From NCBI RefSeq assembly GCF_018207095.1, contig NZ_QOCZ01000020.1, forward strand, positions 1-64,000: a DNA stretch of 64,000 nucleotides. The letters are read 5' to 3'. The notes beneath the pieces are model-generated. The model had not been told where the DNA came from and did no database searches. It saw nothing but the letters and a program-made list of their open reading frames with translations. The stretch is from Nocardiopsis sp. MG754419 (GTDB lineage Bacteria; Actinomycetota; Actinomycetes; Streptosporangiales; Streptosporangiaceae). Shown one piece after another: positions 1 through 8,579 of this stretch. Position 1 is the first letter of the stretch; each line of letters starts with the position of its first letter. The position numbers were made by a program, and so were the translations under genes.

Positions 1-166
1 GTGGAGTGCACACCGAACAGGCCCATGGACCGGCTGTCAGTGGGGTGGGGCGACCCTGGGGGCCGCGAGGGGGCGGCGACACTTCGGGTCCGCACCACCG
101 AGGACCGGGGGCGTGGGGCGCCCCGCCGGCCGCGAGGCGCCCTCCGGACCCCGCGAACCCGAAGAC

Positions 167-307
167 CTAGCGGTCGCCGTAGTTGTAGAGGGTTTCGTTC
201 ACCGGTTCCGCGGTCGCGGTCGACTCGGTGGCGAGGTTGGTGGCCACCACGGTGGCACCGCCCGCCAGAGCCGCGCCGATCACACAGGCGGCGATTACCT
301 TGATCAC
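167..307 (-). CDS. DUF2613-like micro membrane protein
   Basis: 46-residue protein starting at GTG 307, which has an AGGAG ribosome site 8 nt upstream. One hydrophobic segment (about residues 3-22) is followed by a short polar tail ending LYNYGDR. This size, the single N-terminal anchor and the Tyr/Gly/Arg end match what I know of the actinobacterial DUF2613 family, which often sits beside DUF3367-type glycosyltransferase genes. That is the context here, because the GT-C-like gene lies upstream on the same strand. Function is unknown. A short exported or membrane peptide that works with the polytopic neighbour is inference. Codon use is typical of the genome. The gene is easily missed because of its length. 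Confidence 0.6.
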   Translation of the reverse strand: MIKVIAACVIGAALAGGATVVATNLATESTATAEPVNETLYNYGDR

Positions 308-817
308 TTGGGGATCTCCTTCCGCACGCCCCGGCCCGTTCTGGGTCGGGACGCTGGAACCCGAGACTAGAACCTGATCTAGCCATAGACCAGATGATTG
401 CCCCAACTGTAACTAACCCTCCAGTAACTTCCAACCCCGCAATGCGCCCTTTGACCGCATTGATGTGCTGGTCAGCGCCGATCGAACCCCTGGGACCTCC
501 TACTGGGACGAGGATCGGACACAAGATCAGAACCGGTTACAAAGTTCCGCCCGCAGGCGAGGCTCCCGGCCGCGCCACGCCCCCGCACGCGGGCCCGCCG
601 CCGTTCCCGCAGGTCGGGACCCGCGTCGGGAGGCGACGCCGCACGGCCACGGCACGGGGCGGGGTACGACGCTCGCCCCCTCGGGCCCGGAGGGTGCCGG
701 AAACGCCGGAGACGACGAGGGACGGGACCGTGAGGCACGCCGAACGGAAGGCGGGGTCGAACGGAGGCGGGAGCGACGCGCGCCGCCGGCACGCGGCGGG
801 CACCGGAGCCACCGGAA
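308..817. other. Non-coding gap between the DUF2613-like and GT-C-like genes
   Basis: About 510 bp without a convincing gene. The part at 360-470 is less GC-rich and must hold the promoter of the small gene at 167-307. It contains an inverted repeat, AATGCG at 441-446 and CGCATT at 456-461, and the CTAG-rich stretch AGACTAGAAC (364-373) followed by TAGACCAG (386-393). The part at 540-817 is very GC-rich. Open frames there have arginine/proline-rich shadow composition, so I call none of them. Confidence 0.5.
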
Positions 818-2653
818 TCAGCGGCCCTGGTCGCGGTCGGGGCGAAGCACACCGCGGGCGCGGGCGATGACGGCCCAGACGAGTGTTCCGAGGGTGAGCG
901 CACCACTGGCGACCACGACCCCGGCGACCCGCTCCGACTCCGCGTCGACGTGCCGGTCGTCGACCTCGAACAGCTCGATGTCGGCCCCCTCCACCACCGG
1001 GGACAGTTCGTCGACGTCGGAGAGGTCAAGGTCCACCGGCGCGGACACCACGACGTACCGCACACCGAGCGCCCCCAGCAGCCCGGGCAGCGCGTCCGGT
1101 GCGACGGTGGGCATCCCGGTGTCGGGATCAGGGTCGAGCAGCGCGGCGGCCTCACGCGCCCGCGTGTCCTCACCGGTCACCGACACGGTCTCGCCGTCGG
1201 GGGTCCCCACGCGCAGGTCGTCGTTCCACAGCGTGCGGCGGTCGAACAGTTTCGTCGCCGGATCCAGTACCACCACGGGCTCGCCGGACCAGTCCGGCCC
1301 GCGATACGCGCTCCACGGCAGCACCAGCACCGCGCCCGGACGCTCGTCGGCGGCGACCGCCGCCCGCGTCTCCCGCCAGTCCGGTGGGTAGGCGACCGGG
1401 GCCAGACCACCGCGCGCACCCCACAGCAACCCCGGCAGCACCACCACCGGCAGCAGTCCGAGGAACACCACCGCCCCCACACGACCCATCGCGGGGACCG
1501 CGGGCCTCGGTGGTCCCTCGGTGTCCACCGGGGCGTTCCGACCCCCGGTCGACCCACCACCGGAGGCGGGTGTCGGTGGAAGCGCGCCCAGCAACCACAG
1601 GACGGCCGCGCCGAGCCCCAGAGACTGGAGCAGAGCGAAGGGTGCCACGTAGAGCTGTCCGTCCCGCAGCGGACCGAAGCCGGGCCACAGGTCGATCAGG
1701 GCCACCAGGAACCCCGGGGCGACCACACCGGTCAGGGCCACCGCCAGACCCAGCAGCGCCGACACCGACAACCCCACGGCCACGGTGGAGCGCGCGCGCC
1801 ACGACCACCACGCCCAGCCCGCGAGCGCCACCAGAACGAGCAGCACCCGTAGGGCGACGGTCACCGGCTCGCCGTACCCGGGCGGCACCGCCCCCGCGTT
1901 CCACACGCCGCCGAGCAACAGCAGGGAACCCACCGTGCCGGCGGGGGTGTCGGCACGGGCGGCGAAGGCCGCCACCCCCGCCGGGTCGGTGGTGGCGCCG
2001 CCGGTGAGCGAGGGCACCAGCCAGGGCAGTGACACGAGGACGAGCGCCGCGAGCACCCAACCCGCGTCCCGCCATCGGCGCAGCGCGGTCGGCCCCACCG
2101 TCAGAGCGCTCAGGATCACGGAGGAGAACCCGCCCACGGCGGCGGGCAACAAGGCGCACACCACCCCGGCGCGCCCCCGGCCGGTCGGGAGCGACGCCAG
2201 GCGGGCCACCGCCGCGAGCAGCCAGGGCGACCCGGCGTACCCCAGAAGGAGCGCCCACTGGCCCAGGAGCAGGCGCTCGGCCACGAACGGGTTCCACACA
2301 TAGGCCAGCCCGGCGGCCGCGCCCGCGGCCAGGCCCGCCGCGGGGACGTCGCCCCACCCGTACAGCAGGCCGGTCGACAACCGGAACGCACCGGCCACGC
2401 CCAGGACGAACACGGTGCCCAGGGCCAGGCTCTGCACCACGTCCCCGGGCAACACCGCGGACAGCGCGGCCACCACCGCGTCGCTGGGGAGGGCGCGGGG
2501 AAACCCGTCCGCGCCGACCAGCACGGCCCGCAGGGACGGCTCGGGCACGAACACCATGTCGTACCGGAGCACGTAGCCGGAGCCCAGGGCGGGGCCCAGG
2601 GCCAGAACCGCGACGAGGACCCCGAGCGCCCAGGGCGCCCAGCGCACGGCCAT
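818..2653 (-). CDS. GT-C-like polytopic membrane protein
   Basis: 611 residues, starting at an ATG that overlaps the stop of the upstream gene (ATGA), so the pair is translationally coupled. The N-terminal two thirds are a series of roughly 11-12 hydrophobic helices. The first extracytoplasmic loop carries LRYDMVFVPEPS, and a later loop carries WNPFVAERLLLGQW. An NPF-x-ER-LL-GQW loop of this sort resembles actinobacterial GT-C transferases of the DUF3367/arabinofuranosyltransferase type. After about residue 400 come a soluble domain rich in Asp/Val and a final C-terminal helix. A role in moving or polymerising sugars on a lipid carrier is inferred from topology only. The donor is unknown, and an arabinan role is unlikely in this lineage. 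Its partner is the fibronectin/SGNH protein. Confidence 0.5.
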   Translation of the reverse strand: MAVRWAPWALGVLVAVLALGPALGSGYVLRYDMVFVPEPSLRAVLVGADGFPRALPSDAVVAALSAVLPGDVVQSLALGTVFVLGVAGAFRLSTGLLYGWGDVPAAGLAAGAAAGLAYVWNPFVAERLLLGQWALLLGYAGSPWLLAAVARLASLPTGRGRAGVVCALLPAAVGGFSSVILSALTVGPTALRRWRDAGWVLAALVLVSLPWLVPSLTGGATTDPAGVAAFAARADTPAGTVGSLLLLGGVWNAGAVPPGYGEPVTVALRVLLVLVALAGWAWWSWRARSTVAVGLSVSALLGLAVALTGVVAPGFLVALIDLWPGFGPLRDGQLYVAPFALLQSLGLGAAVLWLLGALPPTPASGGGSTGGRNAPVDTEGPPRPAVPAMGRVGAVVFLGLLPVVVLPGLLWGARGGLAPVAYPPDWRETRAAVAADERPGAVLVLPWSAYRGPDWSGEPVVVLDPATKLFDRRTLWNDDLRVGTPDGETVSVTGEDTRAREAAALLDPDPDTGMPTVAPDALPGLLGALGVRYVVVSAPVDLDLSDVDELSPVVEGADIELFEVDDRHVDAESERVAGVVVASGALTLGTLVWAVIARARGVLRPDRDQGR

Positions 2654-4557
2654 CAGCTCTCCACCAGGGGAAGGCTCGCGGAGTGACCCCCCGCCACGTA
2701 GTCGCGGTAGGAGCGCACCACGACCTCGTAGGGCCCCGACACCGTGACCCGCCAACGCGGTCGGTCACCCGCGGAACCGAGCGTGTGCCACCCGTCGCCG
2801 TCCTCCGGACCACGGTCGTCGACCGGCGCACAGGTCGTGCCGGGTTCGGGCCGCGGGCTCTGCGGGGTCTCGGAGGGGCTCGGCCGCGGTTCCTCCGGCA
2901 GCGCTCCCCCACCGGGTGGATCGTCGTCGATGGTCGAGCCGGAGTCCCTGCCCGTGAACGCGGTGTCCCGAGGCCGCTGGAAACGGTCGCCCGGGGTGCA
3001 CTCCAGGACACGGACCCACACCTCGTAGTGGCTCGCGTCGGCGACCTCGTCCCAGACGAGCCGGGCACCCTCCTCCTGGAGCCGCAGACCGGTCGGGGCC
3101 GACGGGGGATCGTCGGCCCACACCACCTGGAGCGGTGCGGACTCCTCCCCCTCGTCCCGTCCCTTGAACGGGTGGACGACGAACTCGTAGCGCGCACCGG
3201 CGAGCAGCGACTCGACGGTGACGGACCGTCGGGTGCCGTCGGCCTCCACCTCGCCGGGAAGCACGAAGGGCTCGTCCGGCTGCGGATCGACCCGGCGCTG
3301 CACCACCCGGTAGTCGGTCGCCCCGGGGACCTTCGGCCAGGACAGCAGCAGCCCGTCCTCGGTCTCCTCGTACTCGGGTTCGGGGGCGCCGAGCGGGCCG
3401 ACGGGGAGTTCGGGATAGGGGCGGGGGAAGGCCTCCCCCACACCGAGGGGTGCGGCGAGCGCGTCCGCGAAGGCCGCCGCGATCTTGAGTTCGCCCCGCG
3501 TGTTGGGGTGGGTGGCGTCCCAGTTGTCGAAGGCGGGCGCGTAGTCCCGGGCGGTCCGGGCGACGATCATCGGGGAGGTGCCGGAGGTGAGCTGTTCGGC
3601 CAGGTCGACCAGGCCCATGTTGAACAGCCCGATCTCCCGGTTGACCCGGGCGTCGTCATCGGTGCCGTCCACCTCCGGCAGTTCACCGACCACGAAGCGG
3701 GCGTCGTCGACGACCACCCGGACGGTCGAGACGATCTCGGCGACGCCGTCCAGGGCGTGGTCGGCGCCGCCGCCGTTGAGGATGTCCTCGGTCCCGGCGA
3801 GCAGCATGAGGTACTGGGGGTCGTGCTCGGCCGCGATCCGGGCGATGTCGGTGGACAACTCCTGTGCCGTGGCTCCCGAGCGCGCCGCGTGGTCGGTGTC
3901 GAAGTCGGGTTCGGCGTAGTCGTGGTCCCCGGCGTCCTCGTCGTGCAGGGAGTGGAGGTCGTCGTGGGGACCGACGAAGTCGAACTCGACCTCCTGCTCG
4001 GTCAGGTGGGACCACAGGTGGTAGCGCCAGGTGTGGTCGCCGCTGCTGCCCTGCGTGGCGGCGTCGCCCACGGGCATGATCCGCAGTTCGCCGTCGGGGG
4101 GTCCGGGCACGGGGTCCGGTGGCTCGGTCGGGCCCGCGCCGTCGGCTCCGAGCCCGCCCGAACCGGACTGCAGGATCAGCAGAGTGATCGCCATCGCGGC
4201 GAGCATGACGCCGAGGAGCCCGAGCGGGCCGGGTTCGAAGCGCGAGCCCTCCCGTCCCCGGGGGACGCGGAACCATCCGCTCCAGGGACCGGGGCGCAGG
4301 AGGTCGCGCCAGGTGGACCCCTGCCGGAACCCGGCGCCGGTCCACGCCGGGAGTCGATCGCGCAGGGTACTGCGGCGTGGGGGCCCGGGACGGGGCACCG
4401 AAGCCCGCTCGGCTCCACGCTCGACCGCGGGGTCGGTCTCGTTCGCGGGGTCCGCCTCGGGGTCGGGACCCTCCACGGGTGCGCGGCCCTCGGGGGCCTC
4501 GGCCGTGTCGGGAACGTCCTCTGATCGGGGGGTGGCGTCCTCGCCCGGGTCCTGCAC
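2653..4557 (-). CDS. SGNH-fold membrane protein with fibronectin III domains, catalytic residues lost
   Basis: 634 residues from GTG 4557. An acidic, Pro-rich cytoplasmic tail (1-100) leads to one transmembrane helix (about 111-130). A GDSL/SGNH domain (about 155-375) and two fibronectin type III-like repeats (about 380-480 and 485-620) follow, so the bulk should lie outside the cell. SGNH block V is intact (DATHPN, D347 and H350). Block I reads MPVGDAATQG, with Ala166 where the nucleophile Ser of GDS belongs. Block III reads AGTEDIL, with Glu257 where the oxyanion Asn of GTND belongs. I infer a non-catalytic carbohydrate- or wall-binding protein. It overlaps the GT-C-like gene (ATGA), which suggests joint work on a surface polymer. 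The fold call is confident; inactivity is inference. Confidence 0.7.
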   Translation of the reverse strand: MQDPGEDATPRSEDVPDTAEAPEGRAPVEGPDPEADPANETDPAVERGAERASVPRPGPPRRSTLRDRLPAWTGAGFRQGSTWRDLLRPGPWSGWFRVPRGREGSRFEPGPLGLLGVMLAAMAITLLILQSGSGGLGADGAGPTEPPDPVPGPPDGELRIMPVGDAATQGSSGDHTWRYHLWSHLTEQEVEFDFVGPHDDLHSLHDEDAGDHDYAEPDFDTDHAARSGATAQELSTDIARIAAEHDPQYLMLLAGTEDILNGGGADHALDGVAEIVSTVRVVVDDARFVVGELPEVDGTDDDARVNREIGLFNMGLVDLAEQLTSGTSPMIVARTARDYAPAFDNWDATHPNTRGELKIAAAFADALAAPLGVGEAFPRPYPELPVGPLGAPEPEYEETEDGLLLSWPKVPGATDYRVVQRRVDPQPDEPFVLPGEVEADGTRRSVTVESLLAGARYEFVVHPFKGRDEGEESAPLQVVWADDPPSAPTGLRLQEEGARLVWDEVADASHYEVWVRVLECTPGDRFQRPRDTAFTGRDSGSTIDDDPPGGGALPEEPRPSPSETPQSPRPEPGTTCAPVDDRGPEDGDGWHTLGSAGDRPRWRVTVSGPYEVVVRSYRDYVAGGHSASLPLVES

Positions 4558-4663
4558 CGTGCCCCATCTCTCGCTGCGGCGCCTTGCGGTAGTTACACGT
4601 TCTCTTTGGGCAGTCGAGTGCTATCGCCCCTGTTGGATCCGGGTTGATACCTTCACTCGCCAG

Positions 4664-4680
4664 ACCAGACTAGAACTGGT
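4664..4680. promoter_or_regulatory. Inverted repeat before the DMT transporter gene
   Basis: ACCAG (4664-4668), a CTAG-containing core and CTGGT (4676-4680) lie in the 190-bp region between the divergent genes at 4557 and 4749. The half-sites resemble those of GntR/HutC-type operators such as the DasR site. A TTGATA hexamer lies upstream at 4644-4649. No regulator can be assigned from sequence alone. Confidence 0.3.
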
Positions 4681-4748
4681 TATATGGAGGCCGTCAACCT
4701 CCGGTCCCGCCTGGGTCGCGGAGTGCCGACCCGAAAGGCCTCCCCCTC

Positions 4749-5669
4749 GTGATCGGACTCCTGATCGCGCTGTTCTCAGCGGTGGTCTACACGATCGGCC
4801 TGACCGTGGAGCAGCGCGCGTTGCACGGCTCGGAGTCGATCTCGATCAACCGTCCGCTTCACCTCGCCAGAGTACTGCTGGGTAACCCGCGATGGGTGCT
4901 CGGCTGCGTGTTCGCGGCCCTGGGGAGTGTCGGCCTCATCGTCTCCCTCGGGCTGGCCCCGGTGTCGGTGGCGCAGCCGGCCTTCGCCGCGGGCGTGGCC
5001 ACGATGCTGTTGGTCATCACCCTGGTGCGCGGAGAGCGGATCACCCGCGGCGAGTACCTGGCGCTCGGCCTGATGCCGGTGGCCCTGGGACTGCTCGGCC
5101 TGTCCACGGTGGACGGTGGGGAGACGGGCACGACCGCGGACACCCCTCTGCTGGTCATGGTGAGCGTGGGCACCGTGCTGGGCTGTGTGGCCGTGATGAG
5201 CGTGGTCGGCGGGCGGGGCAAGTACGTGTCGGCCGCCGCCATGGGCGCCGCCGCCGGGCTCGCGCAGGGCAGTGCCGGACTCCAGGGCAAGGGGCTCGGC
5301 GGCCTTCTCGCCGACCACGGGCTGTGGGCCGCGATCGGCCCGGCGCTGCTCTCCCCCTACCCCTACCTGTACGCGCTGGGGTGGGCCGTGGGCATCGTGC
5401 TCTTCCAGACCTCACTGCAGCGCTCCCGCGCCTCCATCACCGCTCCGGTGGCCAACGTGGTCGGCAACGTGTTCACGGTCGTGGCGGGCACGCTGCTGTT
5501 CGGGGAGAGCCTGCCGGAGGACCCGTTCACCCTGGCGCTGCGCGTGGGGGGATTCGCCCTGACCCTGGTCGTGGTGGTGCTGGTGCGCGGCAACGTCGCC
5601 CAGGCCGAGGCCGACACGAGCCGGCTCCGCGGCGAACCGACCCGCGGCGAACGGGCGGCCGGCGGCTAG
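4749..5669 (+). CDS. DMT (EamA-like) transporter
   Basis: 306 residues from GTG 4749 with about nine to ten hydrophobic helices spread evenly through the chain. The architecture is that of drug/metabolite transporter family permeases: two similar halves, a short loop near residue 115-130, and a second half with QGSAGLQGKGLGGLL. The N-terminus runs straight into the membrane, and the C-terminus is a short basic/acidic tail. The substrate cannot be read from the sequence. The gene stands alone on its strand and converges on the tetR gene, with a hairpin between them. The Shine-Dalgarno match is weak (AAAGG about 14 nt upstream). Confidence 0.7.
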   Translation: MIGLLIALFSAVVYTIGLTVEQRALHGSESISINRPLHLARVLLGNPRWVLGCVFAALGSVGLIVSLGLAPVSVAQPAFAAGVATMLLVITLVRGERITRGEYLALGLMPVALGLLGLSTVDGGETGTTADTPLLVMVSVGTVLGCVAVMSVVGGRGKYVSAAAMGAAAGLAQGSAGLQGKGLGGLLADHGLWAAIGPALLSPYPYLYALGWAVGIVLFQTSLQRSRASITAPVANVVGNVFTVVAGTLLFGESLPEDPFTLALRVGGFALTLVVVVLVRGNVAQAEADTSRLRGEPTRGERAAGG

Positions 5670-5774
5670 GTCGGGTTCCTCGGGCCCCGCCTGCGCGGAA
5701 CCGTCCCGCGGCCACCACGGGCGTCCGGTCGGCCACCGTGCGGGTCCGGTCGGCACGCGCGGCCGAAGGGTCCG

Positions 5775-5808
5775 GGCCCGGCACCAGCAGCGCCTTCGGC
5801 GCCGGGCC
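5775..5808. terminator. Convergent-gene hairpin
   Basis: GGCCCGGC (5775-5782) pairs perfectly with GCCGGGCC (5801-5808). It sits in the 217 bp between the ends of the converging DMT-transporter and TetR genes, where a shared terminator is expected. No T-run is present, as is common in actinobacteria. Confidence 0.45.
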
Positions 5809-5886
5809 TCGGTGGGAGCGTCGGCGCCATGGCGCACGGAGGCCGCCCTCGGCCGGAAGTGGGGACGGAACGGCCCTGTGCTCGTG

Positions 5887-6528
5887 TCAGGTCCGGTCGG
5901 AGCCGCCGGCACCCCCGGGGCGCGGCCCGCCCAGCGCTCCGATGAGGCTCGTGACCAGCAGCCGGACCCGCGCGCCCACATCCTCGGCCGGCGCGGTGTC
6001 GGCTCCGGACAACACGGGTGCGTGCGCGTCCAGTTCATGGACCTCGTGCAGGAGCGCGAGGTAGACCATGCGGCACCAGACCGGGTCGTCGACGGCGATC
6101 TCGCCGGCCGCGTACAGCCTGCCGAAGAGCCGTTCCAGCCCCTCACGGATCGTCGGGTCGGACGCCGGGGCGCCCTGACTCCGGGCGGTCGGCGTGAGGC
6201 CGATGACGAAGGGGTGGGCGGTCTTGAGTTCGAAGGCCCCCTCGGTGAGGCGGTACAGCGCGACCAACGGCGGCACCGACTCGACCCGCGCCTGCTGGAA
6301 CGCCTCCCGGTAGCGCGCGTTGAGGTCGCTCACCAGCGCGTCGAGCAGCGCCCGGCGGGACGAGAAGTGGCGGTGCACGGTCGCCCGTCCCACTCCGGCG
6401 GCTTCGGCCACCTGCTCCAGCGAGGCCTGCGGATCGTCGGTGAACACCGCGTTCGCGGCGTCGAGGATCCGGGTGATGCTCTGTCGCGCGTCGGCGCGCA
6501 CCTGTCGGCGCCTGGTGCCTTCGGTCAT
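5887..6528 (-). CDS. TetR/AcrR family transcriptional regulator
   Basis: 213 residues from ATG 6528 (GAGG 8 nt upstream). Residues about 16-62 form the TetR N-terminal helix-turn-helix, with LEQVAEAAGVGRATVHRHFS as its core. The C-terminal ligand domain is not diagnostic. The gene is divergent from the SDR oxidoreductase at 6682. The shared 150-bp gap carries a near-perfect 17-bp palindrome against a sigma-70-type -35 box. By family habit the protein would repress the SDR gene, probably also itself, and release on binding a small hydrophobic ligand. The specific ligand is unknown. Confidence 0.9.
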   Translation of the reverse strand: MTEGTRRRQVRADARQSITRILDAANAVFTDDPQASLEQVAEAAGVGRATVHRHFSSRRALLDALVSDLNARYREAFQQARVESVPPLVALYRLTEGAFELKTAHPFVIGLTPTARSQGAPASDPTIREGLERLFGRLYAAGEIAVDDPVWCRMVYLALLHEVHELDAHAPVLSGADTAPAEDVGARVRLLVTSLIGALGGPRPGGAGGSDRT

Positions 6529-6594
6529 CGGAACCGCCTCATGCGCCCATCGTAGCCGGCTCGCGGGTGTCTCCGCATCGTCATCAAATGAGAC

Positions 6595-6639
6595 ATAAAT
6601 GAATCACTTATTGACAGAAGCAAGACTTGGTTGTTTTAT
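6595..6639 (+). promoter_or_regulatory. SDR promoter with TetR-type palindrome
   Basis: A palindrome, ATAAATGA (6595-6602), A, TCACTTAT (6604-6611), has 7 of 8 paired positions. It abuts TTGACA (6611-6616). Seventeen bases later comes TTTTAT (6634-6639), a fair -10 box. Repressor bound here would block RNA polymerase. The adjacent divergent tetR gene is the obvious source of the repressor. A second small repeat, TCAT-CAA-ATGA (6581-6591), lies on the tetR side. Confidence 0.65.
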
Positions 6640-6681
6640 TTGAGCGGTCGGCACACGCTCTCACGACTGGAGGACCACGAC

Positions 6682-7473
6682 ATGGAACTCGACCTTGCAG
6701 GCAAGCGCGTCCTGGTGACCGGAGCGAGCAGAGGGATCGGGCTCGCCACGGTCCGGGCGTTCCTCGCGGAGGGCGCCGAGGTCACGGCCGTCTCCCGCAC
6801 GAGCACGCCCGACCTGGACGCCACAGGAGCGGCCTTCCTGCCCGCGGACCTGTCCACGCCCGACGGCCCCGGGCGCATGATCGAGGCGGCGTTGGCCGAC
6901 GATCCCCGCCTGGACGTGCTCGTCAACAACGCCGGTGGAGGCGTGGTGTCCGACGGGGTGCTCGCCGACCCCTTCGGGGGACGGGACGAGGACTGGGAGG
7001 AGGCGCTGGCACTGAACCTCTTCGCCGCGGTGCGCGCCACGCGTGCCGCGCTTCCCGCACTGACCCGGGCCCGGGGGGCGGTCGTCACCGTGGGGTCGGA
7101 CTCCACCGTGAAACCGCACACGGTGCCGTTGTCCTACGCGGCGGCCAAGGCGGCGCTCAACGCCTTCTCCCGCGGCCTGGCCGAGCACGTCGGCGGCTCG
7201 GGCGTGCGGATCAACGTCGTCACCCCGTCCGCGACCCGCACGCCCCTCATCACGGGCGAGGACGGCATGGCCGCGAAGATGGCGGCCGCCACGGGGTCGG
7301 AACGGTCCGCCGTCGTGGAGGGCTTCGCGAGACAGGGCGGCCTGCTCACCGGACGGTTGATCGACCCCTCCGAGATCGCCCGGGCCATCGTGCTCCTGGC
7401 CTCCCCCGAGATGCCGAGCGCTGTGGGGTCGAACTGGGCCGTCCACGCCGGGGCCGTGAAGTCGCCCGCCTGA
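6682..7473 (+). CDS. Short-chain dehydrogenase/reductase
   Basis: 263 residues. I chose ATG 6682 because GGAGG lies 8 nt before it; an in-frame ATG at 6631 would fall inside the promoter. The classical SDR signature is complete: GASRGIG near residue 14 for NAD(P) binding, NNAGGG in the middle, and a catalytic Ser in VTVGSDS followed by the YAAAK motif. It should be a soluble oxidoreductase of an alcohol/ketone pair; the substrate is unknown. It is probably controlled by the divergent TetR protein, so it may be an inducible detoxifying or degradative enzyme. Confidence 0.9.
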   Translation: MELDLAGKRVLVTGASRGIGLATVRAFLAEGAEVTAVSRTSTPDLDATGAAFLPADLSTPDGPGRMIEAALADDPRLDVLVNNAGGGVVSDGVLADPFGGRDEDWEEALALNLFAAVRATRAALPALTRARGAVVTVGSDSTVKPHTVPLSYAAAKAALNAFSRGLAEHVGGSGVRINVVTPSATRTPLITGEDGMAAKMAAATGSERSAVVEGFARQGGLLTGRLIDPSEIARAIVLLASPEMPSAVGSNWAVHAGAVKSPA

Positions 7474-7700
7474 CGACGGTCGCCCGTCCGGGCACCGCGG
7501 GACCGCGGAGCACGCCTCTGTCGACAGGGAGCCGGGAGCCCGGGGCGGCGGGTCTGGGGCCCCTCGGGCACACGGGCCGCGACCGCCGGCGCGTACGCGC
7601 CTCGGCGCACAGGCCCGGCGGACGACCGCGTGCGCGCCGCTCGGCCCCACCCCGGGGCCTCGCACTCACTCCGTCGAGGACCGACCACCCCGGACGCGCC

Positions 7701-7761
7701 GTGCTCGGGTGCGCGAGGCCGTCCGTGGGATCGCGACGGACGGCCTCGCGTGCCCGAGCAC
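7701..7761. terminator. Very long hairpin between convergent genes
   Basis: Two 26-base arms (7701-7726 and 7736-7761) match at 24 positions around a 9-base loop. They lie in the 323-bp gap (7474-7796) between the converging SDR and FMN-reductase genes. The stem is far longer than a usual intrinsic terminator and has no T-run. The rest of the gap (7474-7700) is GC-rich and shows no gene. Confidence 0.55.
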
Positions 7762-7796
7762 GCGGACAGGACCTCGGGGCCCGGTCGGATGGGTTC

Positions 7797-8312
7797 CTAG
7801 GCGGCGACGGAGACGGCCTGACGCAGACCCGGTGCGGCCACGTCGGCCCAGGCACGCAGGACGCGCTCGGGCTCGCCGATCTCGTCGGAGGACAGGATGA
7901 GGCCGGGCTCGGCGACCCAGGCGCCCAGGTCGGCCAGGAGGATACGCAGGTCCTCCTCGATGCCGTGGCTGTTGCGCAGGTCGTCGACGACGGCGAGCGG
8001 CACGGCGACGGTGTGGCCGAGTCCGAGTTCGGGCAGCCGGTCGAGGAAGACCTTGAGCAGACCGGTGTAGGTGCCGTGGGCCTGGGGCGAGGCCACCAAC
8101 AGCACGTCGCTGTCCCGGACCTTGGCCAGCGCGTCGGTGACCGACGCGGCGGAGTCGTCGAGCAGGGCGGCGCCCAGGTCGGCGAGGTCGATGACGTCGG
8201 GCGTGGTGGTGACACCGGCGCGGGCGGCGAGCTCGGTGGCGGCGCGCTGGGCGGCCGAGCGCACGGCGGAACGGGACTGGGGAGCGGCGACGAGCACGGT
8301 GAAGCGAGTCAT
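7797..8312 (-). CDS. NADPH-dependent FMN reductase
   Basis: 171 residues from ATG 8312 (AGGAG 8 nt upstream). The fold is that of flavodoxin-like NAD(P)H:FMN reductases: VLVAAPQSRS at the N-terminus for the FMN phosphate, SPQAHGTYTGLLKVFLD around residue 83 for the flavin ring, and a C-terminal helix. Such reductases feed reduced FMN to two-component monooxygenases, for example in sulfonate desulfonation (SsuE type). The 5' region supports a sulfur role: a cysteine-type leader peptide (8604-8681) with a hairpin after it lies about 290 nt upstream on the same strand. Whether it is SsuE itself cannot be told, and no monooxygenase gene is adjacent. Confidence 0.8.
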   Translation of the reverse strand: MTRFTVLVAAPQSRSAVRSAAQRAATELAARAGVTTTPDVIDLADLGAALLDDSAASVTDALAKVRDSDVLLVASPQAHGTYTGLLKVFLDRLPELGLGHTVAVPLAVVDDLRNSHGIEEDLRILLADLGAWVAEPGLILSSDEIGEPERVLRAWADVAAPGLRQAVSVAA

Positions 8313-8579
8313 GCGGAGAACTCCTGGGTTCGGTCTGAGCGAGCCGGGATCGACCGGAGGGAACGCGGGGGGCGGTGATCGGGAAGCGGGACACCGGAGA
8401 AGAACCGTGTTCCTCGCGAGTCGGCGCTCGGCGCGGGACCTCGTCGTCCGGCGTCGGTGAACAGCGTCGCTTCGCGCGGGGGTGCTCATTCGGACCGAGA
8501 AGGTCCGTCGACCCTGGAGTGGGAGCTGAGCGTCCGGTGTCTGCGTAGGGGCACTGAGGACACGGGGTTCACCCGTGGC

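Noticed and set aside
537-812. 91-codon minus-strand frame in the gap before the DUF2613-like gene
   Set aside because: Arg/Pro-rich composition, no ribosome site, no family; looks like non-coding GC-rich DNA.
2029-4524. An 831-codon plus-strand frame across the SGNH and GT-C genes
   Set aside because: Arg/Pro-rich shadow; the two minus-strand genes overlap by ATGA and carry real domains.
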